Shown: positions 9,898-18,224 of the stretch, in pieces
Layout of the letters: each line of letters opens with the position of its first letter
Position numbering within the stretch: the stretch's first letter is position 1
From: an uncultured Xanthomonas sp.
Lineage (GTDB): Bacteria > Pseudomonadota > Gammaproteobacteria > Xanthomonadales > Xanthomonadaceae
Assembly: GCA_943912265.1 (NCBI GenBank)
Contig: CALTTS010000011.1
Coordinates: forward strand, 44,680 to 108,679
Direction of reading: 5' to 3'
DNA length: 64,000 nt
Notes under the pieces: model-generated
Told to the model about the DNA's origin: nothing
Seen by the model: the letters and a program-made list of their open reading frames with translations, nothing else
The model's database searches: none
Made by a program: the position numbers and the translations under genes

Positions 9898-10776
9898 ATG
9901 CCGCGCGGAGACACCGAGAAGCCCATGCCGCCCCTGGTGAAAATCCGCTCATCGCGCGACCAGATGTCGGCCATCGAGCGGCGCATCGCCGATTTCATCC
10001 TCGACAACGCCCACCTGCTGCGCGACTACTCCTCCCAGCAACTGGCCAGCGCCTTGGGCGTGAGCCAGTCCAGCGTGGTGAAGTTCAGCCAGAAGCTCGG
10101 CTTCAAGGGCTACCCGGACCTGAAGTATTCGGTCGGCGAGGCGGTCGCGCGCGCCGGCGGCGGCACGGCCGACGCGCCCCCGGCCGAGCGGGACGACGAC
10201 GACGCCTACACCCGCCTGGACCAGGCGCTGCGCCGGGCCAAGGCGACGGCCGAGGAGGAAACCCGGCTGATCAACCCGCGCGCCACCATCGAGCGCATTG
10301 CCGGCCTGATCGACGGCGCGCCCAAGGTGTTCGTGTGCGGCATCGGCGACGACGGCCTGTTCGCGCGCGAGTTCGCCATGCGGCTGTCGCTGCTGGGCGT
10401 GCTCACCGTGCACCATGCCGACGCCATCCTGATGGCCTCCAATTTTTCGGCCGCGCGCGCCGGCGACGTGCTGCTGATGTTTTCCGAATTCGGCCAGCTG
10501 CCCGCACTGAGCCAGCTGGCGCGCCAGTTCCGCAACAGTGGCGGCAAGGTGGTGTCGATCACCCGCCACAGCGCCAACCCGCTGCGCGCGCAGGCCGACG
10601 CGGCGCTGGCCATTTCCGCGCACGACCCGGCGCCGCACGTGGAGCAGTTGCTGTACCGTTCCTCGCTGCAATACCTGCTCGATTTCCTGTTCGTGCTGCT
10701 GTGCCGGACCAACCCCGAGCGCGATCGCCAGCTGGCGATGAACCTCGAGCGGGTCAACCAGCTGCTCGACGCCTGA
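9898..10776 (+). CDS. MurR/RpiR family transcriptional regulator
   Basis: Cytoplasmic regulator of about 292 residues. The N-terminal HTH_6 domain (about residues 15-95) includes LASALGVSQSSVVKFSQKLGFKGYPDLK, of which SQSSVVKFSQKLGF is the recognition part. The C-terminal SIS sugar-phosphate isomerase domain (about 125-265) includes VFVCGIGDDG and DVLLMFSEFG. Family members sense sugar phosphates such as MurNAc-6-P or related murein breakdown products. ATG at 9898 has GGAG upstream; ATG at 9925 is an alternative start. It sits 20 bp after the epimerase gene, in the same operon, and is the likely local controller of the divergent promoter at 7182-7307 (inference). Confidence 0.92.
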   Translation: MPRGDTEKPMPPLVKIRSSRDQMSAIERRIADFILDNAHLLRDYSSQQLASALGVSQSSVVKFSQKLGFKGYPDLKYSVGEAVARAGGGTADAPPAERDDDDAYTRLDQALRRAKATAEEETRLINPRATIERIAGLIDGAPKVFVCGIGDDGLFAREFAMRLSLLGVLTVHHADAILMASNFSAARAGDVLLMFSEFGQLPALSQLARQFRNSGGKVVSITRHSANPLRAQADAALAISAHDPAPHVEQLLYRSSLQYLLDFLFVLLCRTNPERDRQLAMNLERVNQLLDA

Positions 10777-10792
10777 CCCCACCGGAGCCGCC

Positions 10793-11641
10793 ATGCCCGC
10801 CTCGTTCGCGCCGTCCCGATCCCGCTCCGGCGGCCCGCCTTCACGGCAGCGGCGGGCATGGCGCAGGCTCGCCGCCTTCGCACTGGCGGCCGTGCCCATG
10901 CTGGCCGCGGCCGCGGCCGGGGCCGACGCCGGCACGCCCGACCCGCTGGCCGGCACGCGCCAGCTGGTGGTGGTGATCGCCCCCGGCTGGGATGCCAGCG
11001 AGGCCCGCCTGCAGGCCTGGCAACGCGACGGAGCCGGCCGCTGGCAGGCGCAGGGCGCGCCGTTCGACGTGTCCATCGGCCGCGCCGGCAGCGCCTGGGG
11101 GCTGGGCCTGCTGCCGGTGCCGGAGCAGGCCGCCGGCCCGCGCAAGCGCGAAGGCGACGGCCGCAGCGCCGCCGGCGTGTTCGCCATCGGCACCGCGTTC
11201 GGCTATGCCGAGCGCATCGACAGCGCGATGCCGTACAAGGCCGCGCAGCAGGACAGCTACTGCATCGACGTGCCCGATTCGCCGCTCTACAACACGCTGG
11301 TGGATGCGCACGTGGTCGGCGCCGATGCGGTAAAGGGCTCCACCGAGCCGATGCGGCTGGACCTGCACCACGACGGCGACATCCGCTACCGCGAGGGCTT
11401 CGTGATCGAGCAGAACCCGCAGGCCGTGCCCGGCCGCGGCAGCTGCATCTTCGCCCACCTGCGCCGCCACCCCGGCGAGCCCACCGCCGGCTGCACCGCG
11501 ATGGAGCCGGAGAACATGCAGCGGCTGCTGGCCTGGCTCAGGCCCGAGGCGCAGCCGCGCTTCGTGCTGCTGCCGCAGGCCGAATACCGCCGCCTGCAGG
11601 CCGCCTGGCACCTGCCCGCCTCCCGGGACGCGACGAAGTGA
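10793..11641 (+). CDS. Exported L,D-transpeptidase-fold (YkuD-like) protein
   Basis: Protein of 282 residues with an Ala-rich signal peptide (FALAAVPMLAAAAAGADA) after an unusually long basic N-terminus, so the true start may be slightly downstream. The C-terminal half carries the L,D-transpeptidase catalytic pattern: His222 in IFAHLRRH and the nucleophile Cys234 in PTAGCTAM. Such enzymes form 3-3 crosslinks, attach proteins to murein, or act as L,D-carboxypeptidases. A periplasmic role trimming or exchanging murein peptides fits the operon. It is 16 bp after the regulator gene, and its stop overlaps the permease start. Confidence 0.85.
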   Translation: MPASFAPSRSRSGGPPSRQRRAWRRLAAFALAAVPMLAAAAAGADAGTPDPLAGTRQLVVVIAPGWDASEARLQAWQRDGAGRWQAQGAPFDVSIGRAGSAWGLGLLPVPEQAAGPRKREGDGRSAAGVFAIGTAFGYAERIDSAMPYKAAQQDSYCIDVPDSPLYNTLVDAHVVGADAVKGSTEPMRLDLHHDGDIRYREGFVIEQNPQAVPGRGSCIFAHLRRHPGEPTAGCTAMEPENMQRLLAWLRPEAQPRFVLLPQAEYRRLQAAWHLPASRDATK

Positions 11642-12948
11642 ACGAAGAAGCCAACGCATCGGCGGCCCAGCCGCATCTGGTCCGCGCAGTCAGCCGCTGG
11701 CAGATCGTCGGCCTGTCGATCAACGACGTCATCGGCAGCGGCATCTACCTGCTGCCGGCCGCCGCCGCGGTGCTGCTCGGGCCGATGAGCCTGTGGGCGG
11801 TGCTGCTGGCCGGGCTGGCGGTGGCCCTGCTGGTGCTGTGCTACGCGCAGGCGGCCAGCTACTTCGACGAACCGGGCGGCAGCTACCTGTACGCGCGCGA
11901 GGCCTTCGGCCGCTTCGCCGGCTTCGAGATCGGCTGGATGATCTGGCTGACCCGCATCAGCTCGGCCGCCGCGCTCGGCAACGGCCTGGCCGACGCGGTG
12001 GCGCCGCTGTGGCCGGCCGCCGCACAGGCCGGCTGGGCGCGCACGCTGGTGATCGTCGCCGCGCTCGGCGGACTGACCGCGATCAACGTGGTCGGGGTGA
12101 AGTCGGCCGCGCGCACCGGCGTGGCGCTGGTGATCGGCAAGCTGGTGCCGCTGGCCCTGTTCGTGGCGATCGGCGTCTTCCACGTGGACTGGCAGGCGGC
12201 CTTCTCCGGCACCGCCCCGGCGGTGCACGACTTCGGCAACCTCGGCCAGGCCGCGCTGCTGCTGCTGTTCGCCTACGCCGGCTTCGAGAACATCCCGGCC
12301 GCCGCCGGCGAATACCGCAACCCGCAGCGCGACGTGCCGTTCGCGCTGATCACCATGATCGTCACCGTCACCCTGATCTACGCGGTGGTGCAGGTGGTCG
12401 CGCAGGGCACGCTGCCGCAACCGATCACCGAGAACATGCCGCTGTCGGAGGCCGCGCAGCGCTTCGGCGGGCACGGGCTGGCGCTGGTGCTGGTGGTCGG
12501 CGCGGTGATCTCCATCCTCGGCACCACCAGCAACACGGTGATGCTCGGGCCGCGCTTCCTGTTCGCGCTGGCCAAGGACGGCTACGGCCCGGCCTTCCTC
12601 GCCCGCATCCATCCGCGCTTCCACACGCCGGCGGCGGCCATCGTGGTGCAATTCGTCATCTCGCTGGCGCTGGCGTTGTCGGGCTCGTTCGCCGGGCTGG
12701 CCCTGTTGTCGATGGTGACCCGGCTGCTGGCCTACATCGGCACGGCCGCCGCGGTGCTGGTGCTGGCCCGGCGCTACCGCGACCGCCCGGGCGCGTTGAA
12801 GCTGCCCGGCGGCCCGCTGATCCCGGCGCTGGCCCTGCTGCTGTCGGTGGGCCTGCTGCTCAGCGCCAGCTGGCAGAACCTGCTGGCGGTGGGCGTGGCG
12901 CTGTCGCTCGGCGCGCTGATCTACCTGTTCCCGCGCAAGCAGGCCTGA
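11638..12948 (+). CDS. APC superfamily amino-acid/peptide permease
   Basis: Inner-membrane transporter of 436 residues with about 12 predicted helices. The first helix contains the APC signature region NDVIGSGIYLLPA; YAGFENIPAAAGEYRNPQRD is the conserved TM6 and loop. It begins at GTG 11638, overlapping the preceding stop as GTGA; no ATG lies in a better place. As the last gene of the murein-peptide operon it probably imports the amino acids or dipeptides released in the periplasm, such as L-Ala, Glu or Ala-Glu (inference). It converges on the DUF1453 gene with only 10 bp between stops. Confidence 0.9.
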   Translation: MNEEANASAAQPHLVRAVSRWQIVGLSINDVIGSGIYLLPAAAAVLLGPMSLWAVLLAGLAVALLVLCYAQAASYFDEPGGSYLYAREAFGRFAGFEIGWMIWLTRISSAAALGNGLADAVAPLWPAAAQAGWARTLVIVAALGGLTAINVVGVKSAARTGVALVIGKLVPLALFVAIGVFHVDWQAAFSGTAPAVHDFGNLGQAALLLLFAYAGFENIPAAAGEYRNPQRDVPFALITMIVTVTLIYAVVQVVAQGTLPQPITENMPLSEAAQRFGGHGLALVLVVGAVISILGTTSNTVMLGPRFLFALAKDGYGPAFLARIHPRFHTPAAAIVVQFVISLALALSGSFAGLALLSMVTRLLAYIGTAAAVLVLARRYRDRPGALKLPGGPLIPALALLLSVGLLLSASWQNLLAVGVALSLGALIYLFPRKQA

Positions 12949-12958
12949 GCCCAGCGCT

Positions 12959-13456
12959 TCAGGCCAGCGCGCGCATGCGCACGCTGAGGCCCACCGCCTG
13001 CACCAGACTGTAGACCACCAGCGTCGCCGCCAGGCTCATCGTCAGCGGGCTGGCATTGCCGGTGGTGTAGGCCGCCCCCTGGCTGAAGGCGCCGCCGTAC
13101 CAGCGCCACGCCAACCGGCCGGCCAGCAGCAGCGACAGCGCGCCGCCGATCCACGGGTTGGGCGTGTAGCCGGGCTTGCCGTCGCGCACGTCGATGCGGG
13201 TATGCCTGAGCGCGAAAACGCCCAACGCAACCCCGGCCAACGCACCGGCCACCATGCCCACGGCCACGTGCGGCACATACACGGCCGCAAGCCCCAGCAT
13301 CACCGACACCAGCGCCAGCAACACGATGCGCGCCAGCGTGCGCCGCGGTTGCCATGGCTGCCGGCCGAAATGGCGGCGGATGCGGCGGTAATACAGCCAG
13401 CCGAAACCGGCGGTCATCAACCAGGGCATGTACACGGGCAGCACAGCGGCAGGCAT
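12959..13456 (-). CDS. DUF1453 (CcdC-like) membrane protein
   Basis: Small inner-membrane protein of 165 residues with about four hydrophobic segments: VYMPWLMTAGFGWLYY, a helix around IVLLALVSVMLGLAAVY, GMVAGALAGVALGVFAL, and a C-terminal helix. The soluble loop DVRDGKPGYTPNPWIGG is characteristic of DUF1453/CcdC-like proteins. ATG at 13456 is preferred because GAAGGAAT precedes it; the frame is open further upstream without support. CcdC in Bacillus lies in a cytochrome c biogenesis locus, but nothing here ties this copy to that pathway, so the function is unknown. Confidence 0.7.
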   Translation of the reverse strand: MPAAVLPVYMPWLMTAGFGWLYYRRIRRHFGRQPWQPRRTLARIVLLALVSVMLGLAAVYVPHVAVGMVAGALAGVALGVFALRHTRIDVRDGKPGYTPNPWIGGALSLLLAGRLAWRWYGGAFSQGAAYTTGNASPLTMSLAATLVVYSLVQAVGLSVRMRALA

Positions 13457-13574
13457 CGGGCATTCCTTCAGGGCGAGCGCGCAGCATCGCATGGTGCCGC
13501 GCCGGTTCAAGGTGCCGGTGGTCATTCGCCCCATTCAGAGGCCGCAACCGCGGCTGAACCCGGCCCGGCGGCTT

Positions 13575-13605
13575 GCGCTTCGCTCACGTTTCGCTTGCGA
13601 AGCGC
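13575..13605. repeat. 9-bp inverted repeat in a divergent gap
   Basis: GCGCTTCGC at 13575-13583 is repeated in inverse as GCGAAGCGC at 13597-13605, with a 13-nt loop. It lies in the untranslated stretch between the DUF1453 gene and the small ORF at 13704. It could be a hairpin in a leader RNA or a protein-binding site; there is no further evidence. Confidence 0.35.
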
Positions 13606-13703
13606 TAACGCCGGCCGGTGCAACGTGGCCCCCGGCGCCTACACCGGCGCCCGCCTCCCGGATGCCCCGGCAGGCGAACGGCAATGCAGAGAGGACACGA
13701 CGC

Positions 13704-13886
13704 ATGAACACTGCGAACCCGCGGCACCCGCACCTCGACAAGCAGCCACCGCACCCGACGCACGACGCGATGCAGGCCAAACCGCACGAAGACTGCCGGG
13801 CAGCCAAACGCAGACCGCAGGAAAAAACCGGGCACGACGATACCGCCCGGCGCATGCAGGAACGCGACCACAGACACCCCCACTGA
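13704..13886 (+). CDS. Possible small His-rich hydrophilic protein (60 aa)
   Basis: This open frame of 60 residues has a plausible ribosome site (GAGAGGACACGACGC before ATG) and is followed 20 bp later by a strong terminator-like hairpin, which is the main reason to list it. The product is very polar and rich in His, Arg, Lys and Asp (for example HPHLDKQPPHPTHD), with one Cys and no signal peptide or membrane segment. No family is recognised. A short regulatory RNA ending at the same terminator is an alternative reading. Confidence 0.4.
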   Translation: MNTANPRHPHLDKQPPHPTHDAMQAKPHEDCRAAKRRPQEKTGHDDTARRMQERDHRHPH

Positions 13887-13905
13887 CCATCCTTTCCACC
13901 CCGGC

Positions 13906-13946
13906 ACGTGAAGACGGAGGGCACCCGCGTGGGTGCCCTTCACGTT
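13906..13946 (+). terminator. Rho-independent terminator after the small ORF
   Basis: A perfect 8-bp stem, GGGCACCC (13919-13926) with GGGTGCCC (13931-13938), and a 4-nt loop. It is extended by an outer ACGTGAA/TTCACGT pairing across an internal bulge and followed by a short T run (TTTT at about 13944). It would end rightward transcripts before the sugar dehydrogenase gene. Confidence 0.7.
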
Positions 13947-14078
13947 TTCCGCCGACGGAACGGGCATGCCACCGTGACCGGCCGCGGACCAGCGCATCGG
14001 AGCGGTCGTCGTGCATTGACGGACGCACGCGCCGTGGCAGGCATCATGCGGGCAAGTCTCCTGCCAAGAAGCACCGCC

Positions 14079-15224
14079 ATGCCCCGACGACACTCGCGGC
14101 TGCCGCTGGTCACCGCTCTGCTGCTGGCCGCATCCACCGCCGCCTGCCAAGACACGCCGCCGCCGGCCGCGGCCAAGCCGTTCACCACGACGACGCTGGG
14201 CCGTTTCGACGAACCCTGGGCGATGGCCTTACTGCCCGACGGGCGCCTGCTGGTCACCGAAAAGCGCGGCACGCTGAAGCTGTTCGACCCGGCCACCCGG
14301 CGCAGCGGCACCGTCGATGGCGTCCCGGCCGTGGCCCATGGCGGGCAAGGCGGCCTCGGCGACATTGCCGTGCATCCGCATTTCACCGACAACGGCCGGG
14401 TCTACCTCAGTTATGCCGAAGCCGGCCCCGGCGACACGCGCGGCGCGGCGGTGGCCTGCGCCAGGCTGGTGCTGGACGACAAGGGCGGCGGCCGGCTCGC
14501 AGACCTGGACGTGATCTGGCGGCAGGTGCCCAAGACCGGCGGTCAGGGCCATTACGGCCACCGCCTGTTGTTCGGCCCGGACGGCAAGCTGTGGATCAGC
14601 TCCAGCGAACGGCAGAAGTTCGACCCGGCGCAGGACATGGCCAGCAATCTCGGCAAGATCGTGCGCCTGAACGACGACGGCAGCGTGCCGGCGGACAACC
14701 CGTTCGCCGCGCGCGGCGGCGTAGCCGCGCAGGTGTGGTCGCTCGGCCACCGCAACGTGCTGGGCATGGATTTCGACGCGCAAGGCCGCCTGTGGGAAGT
14801 GGAAATGGGCCCGCGTGGCGGCGACGAGCTGGATCTGGTCGAGCGCGGCGCCAACTACGGCTGGCCGCTCGTCTCCGAAGGCAGCCATTACAGCGGCCGG
14901 CCGATCCCCGGCCATGCCACCCGCCCGGAGTTCAGCGCACCGAAGATCGCCTGGACGCCGGTGATCTCGCCGTCCAGCCTGCTGGTCTACAGCGGCCGGC
15001 GCTACCCCGGCTGGGCCGGCAATGCCTTCATCGGCGGGCTGTCGTCCAAGGCGCTGGTGCGCGTCGAACTGGACGGAGACAGCGCCCACGAAACGGCGCG
15101 CTACGACATGGGCCAGCGCATCCGCGCCGTCGAGCAGTCACCGGACGGGCTGCTGTGGCTGCTCGAAGACGGCAGCAACGCGCGCCTGCTGGAGCTGCGC
15201 CAAGGCCCCGCCACGGGGAGCTAA
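14079..15224 (+). CDS. PQQ-dependent sugar dehydrogenase (glucose/sorbosone dehydrogenase family) lipoprotein
   Basis: Beta-propeller enzyme of 381 residues, probably a lipoprotein: MPRRHSRLPLVTALLLAASTAACQ ends in a lipobox-like STAAC. Recognisable blades include EPWAMALLPDGRLLVTEKRGTL near the N-terminus, AHGGQGGLGDIAVHPHF, the catalytic His region GHYGHRLLFGPDGKLWIS, then WSLGHRNVLGMDFD, WEVEMGPRGGDELD and NYGWPLVSEGSHYSG. The family (YliI/Asd-like) oxidises aldoses using PQQ; whether this strain makes PQQ is not visible. ATG 14046 in the same frame is an alternative start, but 14079 gives the cleaner signal peptide. It converges on the NIPSNAP gene. Confidence 0.9.
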   Translation: MPRRHSRLPLVTALLLAASTAACQDTPPPAAAKPFTTTTLGRFDEPWAMALLPDGRLLVTEKRGTLKLFDPATRRSGTVDGVPAVAHGGQGGLGDIAVHPHFTDNGRVYLSYAEAGPGDTRGAAVACARLVLDDKGGGRLADLDVIWRQVPKTGGQGHYGHRLLFGPDGKLWISSSERQKFDPAQDMASNLGKIVRLNDDGSVPADNPFAARGGVAAQVWSLGHRNVLGMDFDAQGRLWEVEMGPRGGDELDLVERGANYGWPLVSEGSHYSGRPIPGHATRPEFSAPKIAWTPVISPSSLLVYSGRRYPGWAGNAFIGGLSSKALVRVELDGDSAHETARYDMGQRIRAVEQSPDGLLWLLEDGSNARLLELRQGPATGS

Positions 15225-15281
15225 ACGCACACGCCGCCCCGTTCCGCGCGCGGCGCGGGAGCGCATGTGGCGGCAGGCATG

Positions 15282-15641
15282 TCAGGCGGCGTGCGGTTGC
15301 GGCGAATACGGCAACGCATCCAGCACCCTGCTGGTCACCTTGCGCACCGGCTCGCCGATGTCCTCGTCCATCCTGCGCTTGATGTCGATCCATTCCGCAT
15401 CGGCGAGGAACTCGCGCCAGCGGCGCTCCATGGTGTCCGCATCCGGCCAGCGCAGCAGGTACACCAGTTCGAAGTCGGTCACCGTGGTGGATTCCCACAG
15501 CGCAGCGATCTCGAAACCGTAGCGGGCCATGATCCGCATCGCGTGGTCGCGGAAGCGTGCGTGGAAGGCCTCGCGGCGGTCGGCCGCCACCTCGTAGATC
15601 CGCAGCTGGTACAGCGGTGCGGAGGATGTCGTCTCGCTCAT
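15282..15641 (-). CDS. NIPSNAP family protein
   Basis: Cytoplasmic protein of 119 residues in the dimeric alpha/beta-barrel NIPSNAP family, with YQLRIYEVAADRREAFHARF at the N-terminus and ELVYLLRWPDADTMERRW in the middle. A very good ribosome site (GAGGAGG) precedes the ATG at 15641. It follows the GH3 gene by 16 bp in the same direction and is likely co-transcribed. Family function is generally unknown; some members resemble small monooxygenases or putative signalling proteins. Confidence 0.88.
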   Translation of the reverse strand: MSETTSSAPLYQLRIYEVAADRREAFHARFRDHAMRIMARYGFEIAALWESTTVTDFELVYLLRWPDADTMERRWREFLADAEWIDIKRRMDEDIGEPVRKVTSRVLDALPYSPQPHAA

Positions 15642-15657
15642 GTCGGCCTCCTCGGCA

Positions 15658-17835
15658 TCAGGCAGGCAGCAGCTCGAACTGCACCGCCTCGCCGGCCGTG
15701 CACGAGGACGTGACCCACACGTCGAACAGGCCCGGCTCGGCCGCGAACACGCCATCCACGCCGGTGAAGGCCAGCGCATGGCGGTCGAGGGTGAACTCCA
15801 CCTCGGCGCTCTGGCCCGGCTCCAGCAGGATCTTCTGGAAATTCTTCAGCTCGCGCACCGGCCGCACCCGGCTGGCGACGCGGTCGTGCACGTACAGTTG
15901 CACCACTTCCTCGCCGGCCCGCTTGCCGGTGTTGGCGACGGTGACCGCAACGGTCAGTGCCTGATCCCACGCCAGCGATGGCGTGCTCAAGCGCGGCGTG
16001 CCGTATGCGAACGTGCTGTAGCCCAGGCCATGGCCGAACGGATACAGCGCCGCGTTCGGGATTTCGCGCCAGCGGGCCTTGAATTCCTTCATGTCAGGCA
16101 ACTCGGGCCGGCCGGTGCGCGGGTGGTTGTAGAAGAACGGCTGCTGGCCCGGTGCCATCGGGAAGCTCACCGGCAGGCGCGCGGACGGGTTGTAGTCGCC
16201 GAACACCACGTCGGCGATGGCATGGCCGTTCTGGCTGCCCAGGAACCAGGTGACGAGGATCGCCTGCGCCTCGCGCACGGCGCCTTCCAGCGCCAGCGCG
16301 CGACCATTGCGCAGCAGCACCACGACCGGCGTGCCGGTGGCGGCCACGGCTTCGGCCAGCGCCTGCTGCGCGGCGGGCACGTCGATGCGCACGCGCGACT
16401 GCGCCTCGCCGCTGAAACGCTGCGGCTCGCCGATGGCCAACAGCACCACGTCGGCGGCGCGCGCGGCGGCCACTGCCGCCTCGATGCCGGCGTCGATCGC
16501 GGTTTCGAATCCACTGCCGTCGACCACCGCCAGTTCCGCGCCCTCGCCCATCGCCGCGCGCAGGCCGGCCTCCAGGCTGACCCGGCGGTCCGGGTCGCCG
16601 AACAGCGTCCACGGGCCTTCCACATTGGCGGTGTCGCGCGCGAACGGACCGATCAACGCGATCTTCTGCCCGTGCTTGCGCAGCGGCAGCAGCGGGCCGT
16701 CGTTCTTCAGCAGCACGATCGAACGCCGCGCGGCATCGCGGGCCAGCGCGGCATGCTCGGCATCGAGCGCGGTGTCGGCTTCGCGGGCCGGGTCGAGCGA
16801 GCGGTATGGATCGTCGAACAGACCGATGGCCTCCTTGGTCCACAACACGCGCCGCACCGCATCGTCCAGCATCGCCATCGGCACCTGGCCATCGGCGACC
16901 AGCGCCGGCAGATGGTCTGCGTAGAAGCCGCTCTGCATGCTCTGGTCCAGGCCGGCGGTGAAGGCCTTGAGCGTGGCATCGCGCGCATCGGCGGCGTAGC
17001 CGTGGGCGATCAGCTCCATGTCGGCGGTGTAGTCGGACACCACCAGCCCGGGGAACTGCCATTCCCCGCGCAGCAGGTCGGTCAGCAGCCAGCGGTTGGC
17101 GCTGGCCGGCACGCCGTTGATGTCGTTGAACGAAGACATCACCGTGATCGCGCCGGCATCGAAGGCCGCCTTGAACGGCGGCAGGTGCACGTCGCGCAGG
17201 GTCTGCCCGGAAATGTCCACGCTGTTGTATTCCATGCCGGCCGCCACCGCGCCGTAGGCGGCGAAATGCTTGGGCGTGGCCAGCAACGCATCGGCAGCGG
17301 CCAGGTCCTCGCCCTGGAAACCGCGCACGCGGGCGGCGGCGAACGCGCAGCCCAGCACCACGTCCTCGCCGGCGCCCTCGGCCACCCGGCCCCAGCGCTG
17401 GTCGCGGGCGATGTCCACCATCGGCGCGAAGGTCCAGTGGATGCCGGCGGCGGTGGCCTCCACGGCGGTGGCGCGCGCGGTGCGGTACGCCAACTGCGGC
17501 TCGAAGCTGGCCGCCTCGGCCAGCGGAATCGGAAACACCGTGCGCATGCCGTGAATCACGTCGGCCGCGAACAGCAGCGGGATGCCGAGCCGGGTTTCCT
17601 CGACCGCCACGCGCTGGATCTCGCGGCCCTGCGCCGCGCCGACGCCGTTGAACAGCACGCCGACGTGGCCGGCGCGCACCTGTTCCAAGGTCTGCTCGGC
17701 GTTGCGCGCGTTGGCTTCCGGGTTCACGTCCGGGGCGAAGGGCCGGACCATGTCGGCGAACACGCCGAGCTGGCCGACCTTCTCCTCGACGGTCATGCGG
17801 GCGATCAGGGACTCGATACGGGGGGAAGACGGCAT
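15658..17835 (-). CDS. Glycoside hydrolase family 3 beta-glucosidase (BglX-like)
   Basis: Enzyme of 725 residues with the full GH3 layout: N-terminal TIM barrel starting MTVEEKVGQLGVF, nucleophile Asp in FPGLVVSDYTADMELI, a second alpha/beta sandwich domain (SIVLLKNDGPLLPL; AILVTWFLGSQNGHAIADVV), and a C-terminal fibronectin III-like domain (VTVANTGKRAGEEVVQLYV). It hydrolyses terminal beta-glucosides or related sugars. No signal peptide precedes MPSSPRIESLIARM and no better upstream start is seen, so it appears cytoplasmic, unlike periplasmic BglX. The ribosome site at 17835 is poor. The NIPSNAP gene follows directly. Confidence 0.93.
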   Translation of the reverse strand: MPSSPRIESLIARMTVEEKVGQLGVFADMVRPFAPDVNPEANARNAEQTLEQVRAGHVGVLFNGVGAAQGREIQRVAVEETRLGIPLLFAADVIHGMRTVFPIPLAEAASFEPQLAYRTARATAVEATAAGIHWTFAPMVDIARDQRWGRVAEGAGEDVVLGCAFAAARVRGFQGEDLAAADALLATPKHFAAYGAVAAGMEYNSVDISGQTLRDVHLPPFKAAFDAGAITVMSSFNDINGVPASANRWLLTDLLRGEWQFPGLVVSDYTADMELIAHGYAADARDATLKAFTAGLDQSMQSGFYADHLPALVADGQVPMAMLDDAVRRVLWTKEAIGLFDDPYRSLDPAREADTALDAEHAALARDAARRSIVLLKNDGPLLPLRKHGQKIALIGPFARDTANVEGPWTLFGDPDRRVSLEAGLRAAMGEGAELAVVDGSGFETAIDAGIEAAVAAARAADVVLLAIGEPQRFSGEAQSRVRIDVPAAQQALAEAVAATGTPVVVLLRNGRALALEGAVREAQAILVTWFLGSQNGHAIADVVFGDYNPSARLPVSFPMAPGQQPFFYNHPRTGRPELPDMKEFKARWREIPNAALYPFGHGLGYSTFAYGTPRLSTPSLAWDQALTVAVTVANTGKRAGEEVVQLYVHDRVASRVRPVRELKNFQKILLEPGQSAEVEFTLDRHALAFTGVDGVFAAEPGLFDVWVTSSCTAGEAVQFELLPA

Positions 17836-17906
17836 GGGGGTGGCCGGAAAACGATTCCAGCCATTCTAGCCAAGCCCCGCCGCGGCCGCCGCATCCCTGT
17901 TCAGGT

Positions 17907-18143
17907 TCAGGCGCGCAGCGACGCGGGCGACGGCATCAGGCCGCGGCGGGCCAGCATGGCGTCGAGCCGCCTGCGGGCATCGGCGCGCCGCGCCGGGCCG
18001 GCGGCCGCCATCGCGCGCACCGCCTCGCCGACGAACCAGCGCCAGAACAGGCGCTGCGGCAGGCACACGCGCAGCAGCGCCACCTGCCGGTCGAGCCAGC
18101 GCAGGCGGCGGTCGAACTTCGATTCGGCGCTCGTCGCGGCCAC
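17907..18143 (-). CDS. Small basic hypothetical protein (78 aa)
   Basis: Open frame of 78 residues starting at GTG 18143 with AGGGG upstream. The product is Arg/Ala-rich and probably helical (KFDRRLRWLDRQVALLRV; RLFWRWFVGEAVRAMAAAG), with a hydrophobic central part but no clear membrane segment. Family not recognised. It stands alone between the GH3 gene and the DUF2242 gene, all leftward. Coding is plausible from amino-acid composition but not certain. Confidence 0.5.
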   Translation of the reverse strand: MAATSAESKFDRRLRWLDRQVALLRVCLPQRLFWRWFVGEAVRAMAAAGPARRADARRRLDAMLARRGLMPSPASLRA

Positions 18144-18224
18144 GGGACAACCCCTGAATGGAACCCGCGCACAGCCTAGGCCCGCAGCATGTCCGGAAAT
18201 TGTCGGACCGGCCGCGGCCGGCCC

